A DNA stretch of 64,000 nucleotides from Metallyticus violacea (taxonomy: Eukaryota; Arthropoda; Insecta; Mantodea; Metallyticidae): NCBI GenBank assembly GCA_030762175.1, contig CM060833.1, positions 6,513,001 through 6,577,000 of the forward strand. The letters are read 5' to 3'. The position numbers were made by a program, and so were the translations under genes. Position 1 is the stretch's first letter. Every line of letters begins with the position of its first letter. Positions 41,505 to 53,339 of this stretch are shown here, piece after piece. Below the pieces are notes generated by a model. That model saw only the letters and a program-made list of their open reading frames with translations, made no database searches and was not told the origin of the DNA.

Positions 41505-42670
41505 TAAAGGCTAATCAATAAAGACTGAGAATTAATTTTTTTTACTTATGAAATGCACTAGACAGGGTCAAGATTGGTATAATTTTTTTCTAAGTAGTCC
41601 CCAATAAATTGTGTGTACTTGGCCCAATATGTCTGCCAGTCCTGGAAAATATACTGGAAATTTGTTATTGACGTTTTCTTCAGAACCACTTCCGTCTCAT
41701 TCATGACAGTTGTTGATGAACCAAAATGCTTTCCCCACAGCTCGTTTTGAGACAAGGGAACAGAAAAAAAATCTTATGGCTAAGGTCTTGGCTGTATGGA
41801 GGATGAAGTATACATTTGATATTTTTCTGAACAATTGTTGATCAACAACATTACAAATGTTAGGGCATGCATTATCATGGTAAAGACATTTTCTTTGGAT
41901 GTGTTCAGCCAGGGTGCTCAAAAGTCATCTTACAATATCATTATTAACAGTTGTTTGCGGAGTATTTATGTCCAAGACAGTTGAAGAACAAAGACCAAAC
42001 AACCTCATTTTTCCCAGGTGATTTCAGACTGAACTTGTCTGTTTGCTTTCGGGGCTGTAATGATGAAACCAAGTCTCATCATAGATAGAATTCTGTTATG
42101 CCCAGCCATGCTACACTACCAATTGCTGAAGCTCCAAACAAATCTCTATACCATCTCCTTTTCAGGCATCACCCATCTGGCATAGACATGTCTTGTGTAT
42201 AAGTGATCATACAGAATGGCAAACACAGTACCATGTCTGGTAGTCTGTTTACTTTCAATCATTGATATTCCCAAACATTGATGGAATTGTGTTGATCATG
42301 GTCTCATTCACTACAGGGGTAGAACCACCTGGACTGCCCTGCTTTGTTGAAACATGACCCTCCTTAAACTTTTTGAACCACCAAAGTGCAGCAGATTGTG
42401 ACAGAACACCTTGCCATATACTTGCTGTAACATCTCACTCAATCATACTGGATGAAATATTTTAGAGCATTATACTTCCGAAGTGACTCCATTTTATCCA
42501 GCCAACTGGCAAACACTGAACATTTGGTAGTGTCCTGTACTAAGACACAAATGTATACACTTCCATTTTTTTTTTCAAAAATCATGTGAGATCTGTTCTT
42601 ATGAAGAATTGTGTCACCATCACTGATGTGAAAAAAACAATTATTCTCATTCTTTACTGACTAGACCTCA
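41505..42670 (-). mobile_element. Mariner family 2, defective copy
   Basis: Inverted termini AAGGCTAATCAATAAAGACT (left) and, on the complement, GAGGTCTAGTCAGTAAAGAA, flanked by TA at 41503-41504 and 42671-42672. The transposase is on the - strand: N-terminal SAALWWFKKFKEGHVS, the first catalytic block DETWFHHYSPESKQTS, the second YHDNACPN, and the C-terminal FQDWQTYWAKYTQF then GDYLEK. It is broken by several frameshifts; the third Asp is not preserved in a readable PDLAP block. Confidence 0.85.
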
Positions 42671-42786
42671 TAATGCACTAAATAAGTAAATGATAAAACT
42701 CCATTTACAAATATTCTTCCCAGAAGCAGGACAAAAAGAATTGTGTAAATATGTGAGAGTGTAATTTGTATAAATGCAGCAATGTA

Positions 42787-43825
42787 CGGGGTGGATAAGA
42801 AGTTAACTCCCTATTGTAATATGCTTTAACTTTCTTAATAATTGATCTACTTCAGTGAAATAAGTTTTGTTGTGGAGCTTAATATGGTAGAAATCCTATG
42901 CAGTGAAATTTTAAACTCCACTATGCATTGGTATTTTGCACAATGTTTGTAACCTTTCGGGAATATTTTCGACTGACTTGAGCAGGTACTTGATGGTATG
43001 TTACTGAGGATATGACAAATGAGATCCTCCAGTTCATCCAAAGATTTTGGTTTGGTGTGGTACATGGAGTGAGGTTGAAACTCTGTGCTGGCCACTCATT
43101 CTGGCCATGGTGACCCAATGTATGTCCTGTAAAATGTTGGTCAAGCCATTCACAAACATTGAGTACAAAATGAGGTGGGACACCATCTTGCATGAAAATG
43201 AGAATGATGTTGTTATCCCAGGTAGAGACAATTGGCTTTTCTTTTTCCAGCATGGCTAGATACTGTTCTGCATTTATGGTGCCTCCAAGAATAAACAGAC
43301 CCACAACTTAGTTAAATGTTATGGCCACCATATTGTGATCTTAGAATAGCTTTGAGACTTTTCAGCCATCACTCCTGCTGTGCCCAGTGGTGACAGTTAT
43401 AGTAATGTGGCTTCTACAAAAATTCTTTTTTTTCAGAACATTTCGGATCATATGTGGGAAAGATCACTTTCTCGAGAGGCTTGTTGTTTGACTTTTGGGG
43501 GCTGCTGGTGAACATATCCCACACCATTTACACATTTTCCTGGATGTCTAGGGAAGACACTTCTGCAAATATCTGCCATAGAATAGATCCTGTGTTTATT
43601 CAGTTTGCCATGGCAATTTTTGATAGTCTTTGGATCCATTGTTACACCAGGTCCATGCACTACCCACCACCATCTCTGCACCTGCACAATGCCAGACTTC
43701 ATTAAGACCACCTGAGCTGTCTCCAGCAATGTAAAGAAACCATGTATTAAGTCACATCGAAAAATATTAATATATGCAAAAGTTATATGCATATAATAAT
43801 AGGGAGTTATTTCTTACCCACGTTG
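42787..43825 (-). mobile_element. Tc1-like transposon, defective copy
   Basis: Termini GGGGTGGATAAGAAGTTAAC (left) and, on the complement, CGTGGGTAAGAAATAACTCC, flanked by TA at 42785-42786 and 43826-43827. The transposase on the - strand shows an N-terminal region with PKTIKNCHGKL and SPGK-like spacing, then QDGVPPHFVLNVCEWLDQHF, EWPAQSFNLTPCTT and a decayed C-terminus. The second Asp (QDG) is kept; the third block reads NLTPCTT where PDLTPCDF is usual. It begins 117 bp after the mariner family 2 element and has the same orientation. Confidence 0.85.
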
Positions 43826-43827
43826 TA

Positions 43828-45180
43828 GTTAATAAAAGAACCTTGCTAGCTTTCACAGTGTGATTTAAAACTTTCTTTTGCAACCTGCTGTTCGTTAATT
43901 GTGATAACTTCAGAATAAAAGTCCTATAATTTTGGTTAGTATTTAGAATGGATGTACAAATGTGTGAAAATATTTATGAATGGCTTCTTCTTAATGCTGA
44001 GATAGATTTATATATGGTATCAGATATTGCTGTTAGGTTTTCTTAACAAATTTAGAAATGTTATCAAGTACTCCAACTTTACATTAAGATGTTTATATCA
44101 CGGTATACAGCATGTGTGGTACAAAGTTGAATTTACTCAGAATAAGAGAACATGTTTTGCACTGTGTAGCAGATAGCAAAAATTAACTGAAAAGCACTTA
44201 ATAAAAAATATAAATATAAAAAGGGCATGAAGACTGGACATTCTGGATTCCGTTTAAATGATATTTGAAAAATATTTAGAATGAAAACCTAATGATGAAT
44301 TTTTTTTATGGGGATGAAAACACAAATGTTAATATGGCATAACATTCTTGAAAATACCTTTCTATTGTGGACGTTAATGAAGAATTATTCATCATTCCAG
44401 GCAATTTTGTTTGGAAATGTTGCATTTTCTGCACATTTGTTTAGGTATTCACAACATTCAACTCTCCAATTATGAGAGTGTATGTTAATGTTGAAATGTA
44501 CAGTTTTAATGGACTCGCCTCAAAATGCAATGGATGCTCTTTTTTCATATTCCTTTTTAATGAATTATTTCTCTAAACGTTTCTTTTCTTGCACGATTAG
44601 TAGATATCCATGGTCTTTCATAGCTTTACTTATGGATATTGTGCACAGTTACATCTGCTTCATACTTATCTCTTAGACAAGGAGTGATTCATTGTATTAG
44701 TGAATCTCTGTCAAACTTCATTTTAAATTGTCTTTGCTTTTCCTTGAAGTTTTCAAATTTTCTTACTTCAATGCCCTGTTTACAAAACTCATGATCTAGT
44801 AAAACTATACGCTATTATTTGTTTATTTATAATTGTGTATTTCTAGAACTTATGAACGTAAAGTAATAGTTACTACTGTGGCAGACTGATATTATCAGCA
44901 TGAGATTTTTTTTTATCAGTGTCCTGTTTTATGAAACATTTGGTCTTGTAATATTGCATGTTGTTAACTATTGGAATTCTGCGCGTGAATCTCGAATGGT
45001 GAATTTACGTACTTACGTATATATTTTAGGTTAGATATTGATTCTATCAATTAAGCTGAACACATTTTAATTATAAAGGTCATTGAGGGTTATTTATGAA
45101 ATGTGTGGTCAAATCCACCACCCATTCCCATATTTCTTGAATTGTCTATTTACACCTGAAATAACACCATAGAAATTTAG
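43828..45180. other. Unassigned sequence
   Basis: No exon or repeat recognised on either strand. Confidence 0.4.
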
Positions 45181-45232
45181 CTAACTACACCATTATTTGT
45201 AGATAATATGAATGTAAAATAAAAGCGCTTAC

Positions 45233-45472
45233 CATTGTAGTTTCCTTAATGTTTGCCCAAAATGTGTCCCTCACATATGCATAATCTTTTTCCGATGTAA
45301 TTAACCCCAATGCTTTCACAGTTTGCATTATTATTTTCCACATTTCAGCTTTGTCATTCTTTGTAATTTTGTCAGAGAATTGCCCAAATAGTACTTCTTT
45401 ATACTCATTTATTAAATGCAGTACTATTATTTTGTTTTGTATACTAGAGATTCTTTTCTGTGTGGTAGACAT
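45233..45472 (-). CDS. Zeste-type Myb/SANT DNA-binding exon
   Basis: An 80-codon first exon on the - strand, starting MSTTQKRISS and ending FWANIKETTM at a consensus GTAAGC donor in phase 0. The pattern LxxLINEYKEVLFGQFSDKI, then AEMWKIIMQTVKALG and VRDTFWANIK, fits the Myb/SANT-like domain of regulatory protein zeste and of many transposon-associated proteins, with aromatic residues at the three helix positions. The frame is fully open, unlike the dead transposons around it. No second exon was identified downstream on this strand before the inserted Tc1/mariner pair at 41505-43825. It may be a host gene, a domesticated transposon gene, or a recent transposon fragment. Confidence 0.6.
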
Positions 45473-47190
45473 AATAATAATATCTTTATCTTCTAAAGTG
45501 AAAATACATAGAAAATATTACAAATTTATATTGTGTATATACCCTCAGTAGCATGTACAACTGCCCTCAATGTAAACACTAAAGCTTGCTTTGTACAGGA
45601 AACAATATTATGAAACTAATTTATCATAATATGTTACAAAGTTTATTACAAAAACCTTCATACTAGAACAACATACTAGATGTCTTTAGTGCATGCCATA
45701 TAACAGAATTCCTGCAGTGGCGACACAACCTTACTGGTTACTTTGTGAACTATGTGCTTTAACGAGTATGACTTAGAAGAATTTATAAGAAATGACTCTA
45801 ATTTTTTTTCTTTTTTTTTTCTTTTTCTTTTTCTTTTTTTTTTCCTTCATCTTCTTCTTCAAAGGGTGTACTTTCCATGAATGATCCACTCTCCATTTTC
45901 ATATTATTTCATTCTGTTTTGCCTTGGGATTGGTATGGAAGTCTAGGTGTTGTCCTTGGATCGTGGTTGTCTGGTGTCTCATTCACCTCATCTCTTCTCT
46001 TCAAAAGTGCCCATAATAATTCAGTCTAATCCTAAATTTTCTTGTACAATCAGAATACATTTTCAATCTTTCAGGGCTTTTTCTGGCCTCACATCTTGAA
46101 TTGATTTAAAAATTGCCTGCCCTCAAGTGCCACCTAGGTACCTCCCTTGTCAACATTCCTCATCACTTCATCTGCGCTTCCACAATCCCAAAATATTATG
46201 GTTCTTGGTGAACTTGGCGACTTTAAATGTTCTTAGCGATGCTTCTGCAGTACATATTGTCATTAGAAAGAAAAGAAAAAGAACCATGGATATATGTGCT
46301 TTCTTATGAATGATTTGAAAGACTTAAAAGAAAACCCCCAAACATGCTTGGATCTCTTTGAACTTCAGCGACTAATGAATAATTTTGTGATCATTACAAA
46401 ATTCAGCTTTGATGCCCTCTCTTTTTAGGAAAAATTCTTCTCCATTAAACACCATTTTAGAATGTATTTCATACCATATTTAGATTGTGTAGTGAAAATG
46501 CACCATCTTGCCAGCAATAGAACTAGCTGTTGGTAACATCTTTATATTTTAACATGTCTCTTGGAGTTAATGAATTTCTCAAAAAAAATAATTTGATTTA
46601 TATCTATTTTTAAAATTCTGCACTGCAACACAGTGGAAAACATGAAAACAAATTACAATATGTTGTGTGCTATTATGAAAGGTTATTCTAATTGTGATCG
46701 CTATGTAACAATTCTCTCAAAAGATTATGCTGAATGTCAGTGTGCATTTGTGTGGATGTTTTTTTTTTTTCAGAACTTCTTTTGTTTTTCAGATTGAGCA
46801 ATATAGCAAACATATTAAGAGGGAGAATGGTAAAATAACTAATAATATATTACAACAAGTATATTTAGGGCTCGGGAGTTGATGCCTGAAAAGTTAATTA
46901 GAAAGTACGTAAAAAACCCATAATTTTTTAAAATTATATTTACTTTAAAATGTTTACTTTGGACTTTAATCCTATCTTATTGAGCAATGCATTAGAGAAC
47001 TGTCATATTCTTAAAGAAATGTATGTATAACTTAATCTGAGGAAAAATTTTTCAAAGGGTTTAAGGCAAACAAGTAAAATGAAAACTTACAGTACTGGCA
47101 AGATATGTCAGCAGTCTTTTGGCAGTACCTTCAGGCTCTGAAATGTACAAGGGAAAGTCATAAAATAAATAAATTTTATACCTGAACATC
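45473..47190. other. Unassigned sequence with pyrimidine tract
   Basis: A T/C-rich tract spans about 45802-45862. No other feature recognised. Confidence 0.4.
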
Positions 47191-47261
47191 TAAAAATGTT
47201 GTTATCTTTAGAAACAGTTCATGTGTTGGAAAGGGACAATCAAAAAAAATTGAGTCAGCCA

Positions 47262-47345
47262 GGATTTGAACCATGGATATTTAGTCTCCTGTGCTAATGC
47301 TGTACCAATTGAGTTACCATATTCTCCTCCAGGCACGGAACCATA
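47262..47345 (-). repeat. tRNA-like sequence, probable SINE head (type C)
   Basis: The complement reads GGTAACTCAATTGGTACAGC (box A region) and GGTTCAAATCC (box B), ending in GGCTGACTC with an A-rich continuation. It resembles a Lys-type tRNA but lacks a clean acceptor stem, so I call it SINE-derived and not a tRNA gene. Confidence 0.48.
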
Positions 47346-48130
47346 AACCTAATTGATCCCACAGGGCTTCCAGAATATGTCGCACAGGATTTTGCATCTC
47401 GGCAGCTGGATATACTACAGATAATCACACTTTATGCATCTTGTGCTAATCGCACAACAAATTCTAATTTTTCTATCATAAAGAGGTGTTTCTTGTATAT
47501 AATTTGCATTTTTAGAAAAATGGCAAATGTTACGAGTGTTCACAAGACCATTTTGGTAGAACATGAAAAGAACAAGCTGTGAGTTGATTATCCTTCAGTT
47601 ACTGATGAAAGAAACCACTCACAATAATGCACACCTGCTACGGGATCAATGTTTTGTAGACAATGGACATGTGTACACATCAAGGTTTGAGTTTAACAAT
47701 TTTGTTACTGTACATGCAGAAGACTCTGAAACCCCAACTTGTACTAATTATGGCAGTAATGATTTTGTTGGCAAAATTTGATATAACATCTTCTGTTAAA
47801 ACTGTACATCTTTGCATGTGTTTCTTATTTTGCACTAAAGTAATACCAAATTTATTCACAAGATCGTGAATTGCAGTTTTGGACGGAGGAAATTACCAAG
47901 GGAATTTTAAAATAAATTCCTCATGAATGTAACAAGCTGATTTGTCTTTATAATAGCATTTAAACACAAAAATACATTGTTTTAAAGCCAGTTGTCTTGC
48001 CATATTTGCAAATGAATCTAAACTGGCAACTGCTTGGAAGTTCAAAATCGGTAGCCATGGCTGAGATGCAAAACCCCTTGCGAGAAGTTAGAACATATTC
48101 TGGAATATCTGTATATATATATATATGTAT

Positions 48131-48372
48131 ATCCCAGATATCTCCCTAAGTTTTTCTCTACTGCCTTATGTGTTGAATCGTAATGCTATGAGTACTTTTG
48201 ATCAAGGTTTCTGGCTTAACCAGCTATTGTACAAGTTAATTTTTATATAGAAATTGTTCTTTCAGTACATAAATCTAGAAGTCTCGGTCAAAAGTACTCA
48301 TAGCATTACAAGTAGCCAATTAAGGAATAAATCTCTCACAGTGGAGAAACCTTAGGGAGGTTTACGGGATCT
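48131..48372. repeat. MITE-like inverted repeat
   Basis: The outer arms ATCCCAGATATCTCCCTAAG and, on the complement, ATCCCGTAAACCTCCCTAAG continue into TTTCTC(T/C)ACTG. Inner arms GTAATGCTATGAGTACTTTTGA are exactly complemented at about 48292-48313. No coding potential. An AT microsatellite abuts the left end. Confidence 0.72.
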
Positions 48373-48680
48373 GTAAAATCATATGAAAGAGTCTTATTCT
48401 TGTAGATGGACACTGTAATTTAGTTACCAATTGTTTATTTGCCAGAACTAATAATGTATATCGTGGGCAATAGTCAAGATAAAAAAGAAAAAATACAATT
48501 ATAAATGTTAAAATCTAATGGTATTATTGTAGAAAAAAATTCATTAAGCTTATAAAAATTGTTAACAAGCCAGCTTTTTATATCAGTCTTAAATCCCCTT
48601 AAACCAAATGGGCATCATGAGATAATCTGTTAAATATATCTCTGACCTTGTTAAAATAAAGCATTTTTAGTTGTCCTAAA

Positions 48681-48965
48681 CCGCCATGGGTGACTGAGGT
48701 TTTTAAGGCAGGAACTCGTAAGTGGTAGGTCTGGGGTTTCAATCCTTCCAGGACTGTCCTTTCTGTCTGAGGTTTTTTCCAGGTTTTCCTCAGTCTTCAT
48801 AAATGACAAATACTGAGCAGGTGCTCTAAACTTAGGCCTGGAACATTTCCTTCCTTTAAAAAAAAAAAATCCTTTCCCAATACTACATTTCTTTTATCAT
48901 CAGTGTCCACCGCCTGTGGTGCCTCAGTAGTGAAAACAGGCGTTAACACCATTAAAAAAAAAAAT
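48681..48965 (+). repeat. SINE-B copy 3 with target-site duplication
   Basis: Head GGTGACTGAGGTTTTTAAGG, box B GGTTTCAATCC (mutated), body and tail as in copies 1 and 2. TAGTTGTCCTAAA (48668-48680) and TAGTTATCATAAA (48966-48978) are a diverged 13-bp duplication. Confidence 0.87.
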
Positions 48966-48978
48966 TAGTTATCATAAA

Positions 48979-50932
48979 TAAGATTAGAAGTCAGTATAAT
49001 ATCAAATAATTTGGCATGGTGAAAATTATAATTAGGAAATTGTTTTAAAGTAAAAATTATTAACTGATTATCGTTTTTCAACATAAACCATTAGCATCAA
49101 ATCATTAAGAAGCAGTTGCTAAAGAAGAATCTGTAAATAATGCTAGGTCACACCATTCACTCATTTTAGACATGAGAGATGCATCATTAGCAAAAAAATG
49201 AAATATAAATTTAAATTATAAGACAAATCATTAATTATCATCAAAAATAAAAAAATACTCGAGACACCAATGATACACTAATATTTACATTAGTAACGGT
49301 ACAGTTTTCTCCATATGCAACAGTTTTTTTTTTTTCTACGATCTGTAAGATAAAATTCAATTAATTTTAATTCAATGCCTTTAATAATATAATGACTTTA
49401 AAACAACTGGTCATATGGGATACACAATTGAAAGTCTTTGACAAGTCACAGAACACAGCTAAAATATTATCACAATTATCTTACCCCGTAACTTCAGGCT
49501 GTATCAAACATTCAATTGCATTTAAAGTAGATAACTTTGATCTAAAACCAAATTGGGACACACAAAATACTTTATTAAATTCAAAATAATTTAACTGTCC
49601 ACATGTTATATTCTACAAAATTTTTGCCAAGATACGAAAACTCGCTATATGTCTACAATTATCAATAATGTGAAGATCATGGTTAAAGCATCAGCGTAGA
49701 AAGCTAAAGATCCATGGTTCGAATCTCAGCTGTGACCTTAATTTTTCAAGTCTGATTTTTTCCTTTCCATGCAGATGTTATTTCTAAGGTTCAAACAAGT
49801 ACAAGAAAGTTTTATGGCATCAAGTGTGAAATGTACGGTTTATGTTTCAACATCTCAAATTTAACATAGTTTAGTGTACTATTACGACTTTTCTACAAGG
49901 TTGTTGATTTTTGGTACACCCAAATTTGAAACATTACCTCTCATGATGTTCGTTTCCAGAAAGTTTTATATAGATTTATATAACATTTGAGGAAGCTTAC
50001 AATTATTTTGGCATCAATCAATATTGTATTTGAAGTAACAATACTCTCATGCAGAAATTCTCCTGCAGCGATAATTAGTCATTTCTTAGTAGTTGGCTGT
50101 TACTGAATGACATGCTCGTGTGAATTCATGAAGTAATTGCTTTAGTTCATGTTATGTTAATTCAATATAAAGAAAATGAACAGTTTACAAAGATTATATT
50201 TAATTTATTTATTTGTTTTTTTGGGAGAGAAAATTGAAATTAAAAAACTGGTAAGCAATCGCAAGTGTTAATTTGAGTTGAACTGTGATTTCAAAATGAT
50301 GGAAGTATACAATGCTTTATGTAGAGATGGACTGCTTTCTGCAAATTTCAGACTTTAATTGGTGTGTATTCAGCCATTCACATATAAGTGTTAATTTCAG
50401 TCATTAAGAGTCTAGAAACTTGTAAACTATATTCAACAAAAGTTGTACAACCTGGGTATATGCTGCCGCTGGCATCTATGGCCATCAGCTTATTGACCAA
50501 GGTATCAGTGTATGAAGCACTGTAACTTTCCATGATAAAGGTGCACCCAGGACTATTCTGCCATCACAATTCAATGCAGTAATGCAACTTTATGATCATG
50601 ATTCAAGTGCTTCTTACAGCTGTCTTGGAACCCATCAATAAACACTTTCCTATATCTTGAAGTCGTTTAGATAATGTTGAATTCTACGGACAGTATTCAT
50701 GGATTTTTCTGTTTGATCTGTTTAACCATCTCAATTGCCCACTCAGTTTTTCACCATTAACTCTCCCCCGACTGAAACAACTGTCTCCATTCTGATGTAG
50801 ATTTCATAAATTTCAAATCCTCTCGCCACAAAAAGCAAAAACACTTCATTGTCTTCCACAGTGCAATTCAATAAAATTCCTGTTATTTAATGACTTTGCC
50901 TGCACAATATTAAAGAAATTGTTTTTGAAATA
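48979..50932. other. Unassigned sequence
   Basis: A tRNA-like patch at about 49684-49760 contains GGTTCGAATCTC. Otherwise nothing is recognised. Confidence 0.4.
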
Positions 50933-52007
50933 TAAGGGTGAGTCATCAGTGAGTTACAAATGCGATATAGGACTTAAATAACATCAACATAATCTTCCTG
51001 AACGTTGACACATTCGTCCCATTTTTTCATAAGCACTGAAATCCAGCAGCTTAAAATTCTTTGGGCTGCTGTCGGAACCGCGCGATGACTTCCCTTTCTA
51101 CAGTTTCATTTTCAGGAAAATGTTCACCACAAAGATGATGTTTAAGAGGGACAAACAAATGAAAGTCGCTTGGAGCAAGGTCAGGACTGTACGGAGGATG
51201 CTCGAGAACATCCCACTTGAAATTTCTTAGCGTCTCATTTGTCTTGTTGGTAGTATGAGGACGCGCCTTATCGTGCAAGAGCTACACGCCTTTTGTCAGT
51301 AGTCTTGGTCGCTCTCGTTGAATGGTTTCCAGAGGATGCTGCAGTAGAAGTTGGCATTTATGGTTTGTCCTTGAGGCTGTAATGTGGTGAACCAAAGACT
51401 GATATTACTTTCCCACACTTTTTATTCCAGGCGACGGAGGCTGTTTCCACTGCATTGATCCACCTTTTATCTCGGTCTGGCAAGACTCAACACCTGTAAC
51501 AATTCGGGTTAATATACCGTGGTAGCGATTGAGAAGCTGTAATAGCAGATCCATGCTTTGTAGGGTCAGAACGCGCGGCACTTATGTGCACAGACTTTGC
51601 CGTGTGAACAACCCAACAGAGGGCTATAGTGTCTAGTTACTCTTCTGTCTGCTCGGATTAAAGTCAACTCGTTGCGTGTGCATCTCCGGCTCACGCGTGT
51701 TCGTCTTCGATGCATATCCGTTCTTCATAAAACTTCTGCACTCAATTTGTAAACAGCTCGACGTGACAGACACTTCTTCCTGTAAATGGGAAGAATTTCT
51801 TTATTAATATTCTTGGATTCTATACCTTTTCTCACAAAAATTGCACAACAGAGCGCGGATGCTCAAGGGTTGCACACTGAAGGGGCGTCATTGCAGCTGA
51901 TGTTTCATTATTGTAAACACTGATTATCTTGTGTGGAATGCTGCCATCTATTAGCAATAACCCCAGATCCTTAGTAGATTGATTAGTAACTTAATGACTT
52001 ACCCTTT
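50933..52007 (-). mobile_element. Mariner family 3, copy b
   Basis: Termini AAGGGTGAGTCATCAGTGAG (left) and, on the complement, AAGGGTAAGTCATTAAGTTA, flanked by TA. The 3' half of the transposase is readable on the - strand: HDKARPHTTNKTNETLRNFK followed by HPPYSPDLAPSDFHLF, with the second and third catalytic Asp 34 residues apart (D34D). The 5' half is frame-broken. It is the least decayed of three family 3 copies. Confidence 0.83.
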
Positions 52008-52127
52008 TACATAAAAGACTAAAATACTCAAAAAAATCAAAATGTAAATAAAAGTTAACAAGAGAGAAAAAGGAACTGATTTAGTAAAATAAAATTAGGT
52101 TGTTTAGGGGTGTACTTTTTGCACATA

Positions 52128-52710
52128 CGGAGGGTGCCAAAATGTATACACACTTCCAGCAAAGAAAAAACTGTGTTAACATAACAAAACTGAATTCACA
52201 CAAACAGAAAATGATGAGCACTAATCATCTTAAGACTTTTACAGTTACAACAGTTGCTCAAAATGCCCACCATCGGCGTCGATACACTTGAGTACGTTGA
52301 ACTACTGATTAAGTAACGTTTACGAAAGTATCCTCAGTGATTGCAGCACATGCCGTTTCAATTTCTTCCCGAAGTGCTGTCAGTGTAGCTGGTTTTCTAC
52401 GGTATACAACATCCTTAAGAGTTCCCCATATGTAGAAGTCTAACGGCGGTTCTGTTCTGTACACACATCTCCATTGCCTTTGAACGACAACATTCTCGGT
52501 TTTTCAATATCACTTCAAAATTACTTTCCGCTGTTCAAACGATAATCTTAACTCCGTTTTGTTGTAGCAACGCTAGCATAACGTAATGTGAATCACATCT
52601 GTTTACAGAACATCATACTACACATTTCTGTTGTTTTTCAGACTAACTGTGAAATATATTAAATGGGTATTTACTGTGGAAGTGTGTATACATTTTTTTG
52701 GCACCTTCGG
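52128..52710 (-). mobile_element. 583-bp internally deleted Tc1-like transposon
   Basis: Termini CGGAGGGTGCCAAAATGTAT (left) and, on the complement, CCGAAGGTGCCAAAAAAATG, flanked by TA at 52126-52127 and 52711-52712. The - strand still carries a transposase C-terminus in pieces, including CIDADGGHFEQLL. A second fragment is at 36604-36790. Shape and size suggest a deletion derivative moved by a full-length relative. Confidence 0.8.
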
Positions 52711-52712
52711 TA

Positions 52713-53339
52713 TTTTATTAACTTTCGAGCCCTAATATTGAAAAAATCAAAAGCTGATTGTGGTGTTGGCAACATGTTTTTCAGCGCTTATACAACATTT
52801 TGATACACAGCTTTCATTACATGAAATATAAATATCAGTAGGTTGTTACCAAGTTTTATAAGCTGAAGTTTTTATTGACTGGATCCAAGAATTGGGAGCA
52901 CAGTGTTTTGTAAGTTATACACGTTGTAATTAAAGTAGAATTCAAAGACAGTAGGAGGTGTGACCAAAATTTCTGAAACTGTGTTCTCTTGATTTTGCCA
53001 CTTTCACTGGCAGTTTTCTTGAGATTCGCAAGTGCTTTAAGAGTCCATTGATGCAACTATTGTTATTCACTTGTGCCATGGCTCTTGAACGGCAGTCTTT
53101 CTATAATTCTAATGAATTTACCATCTTTTTTCCAAATGTGATAAAAAGCCCATCCATATTAAATAACGGGTAGCCGGAAACAATCAATGAGAAGAAACTA
53201 CAACAAATTTGCGGACAAACAGACACAAATGTTGCTACGGAAACCTATAAACATTGCAAATGTTTGAGCCAAAAAGCATATTGGAAATTAGATTGTGGAA
53301 CCAAAATTGATTTGATGGCAAGGTATCAAATAAGTTACA
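52713..53339. other. Unassigned sequence
   Basis: Nothing recognised. Confidence 0.4.

Noticed and set aside
43047..43705. + strand open frames over the Tc1-like element
   Set aside because: Antisense shadows of the transposase on the - strand.
49684..49760. Possible tRNA gene on the + strand
   Set aside because: GGTTCGAATCTC resembles a T loop, but no cloverleaf can be drawn.
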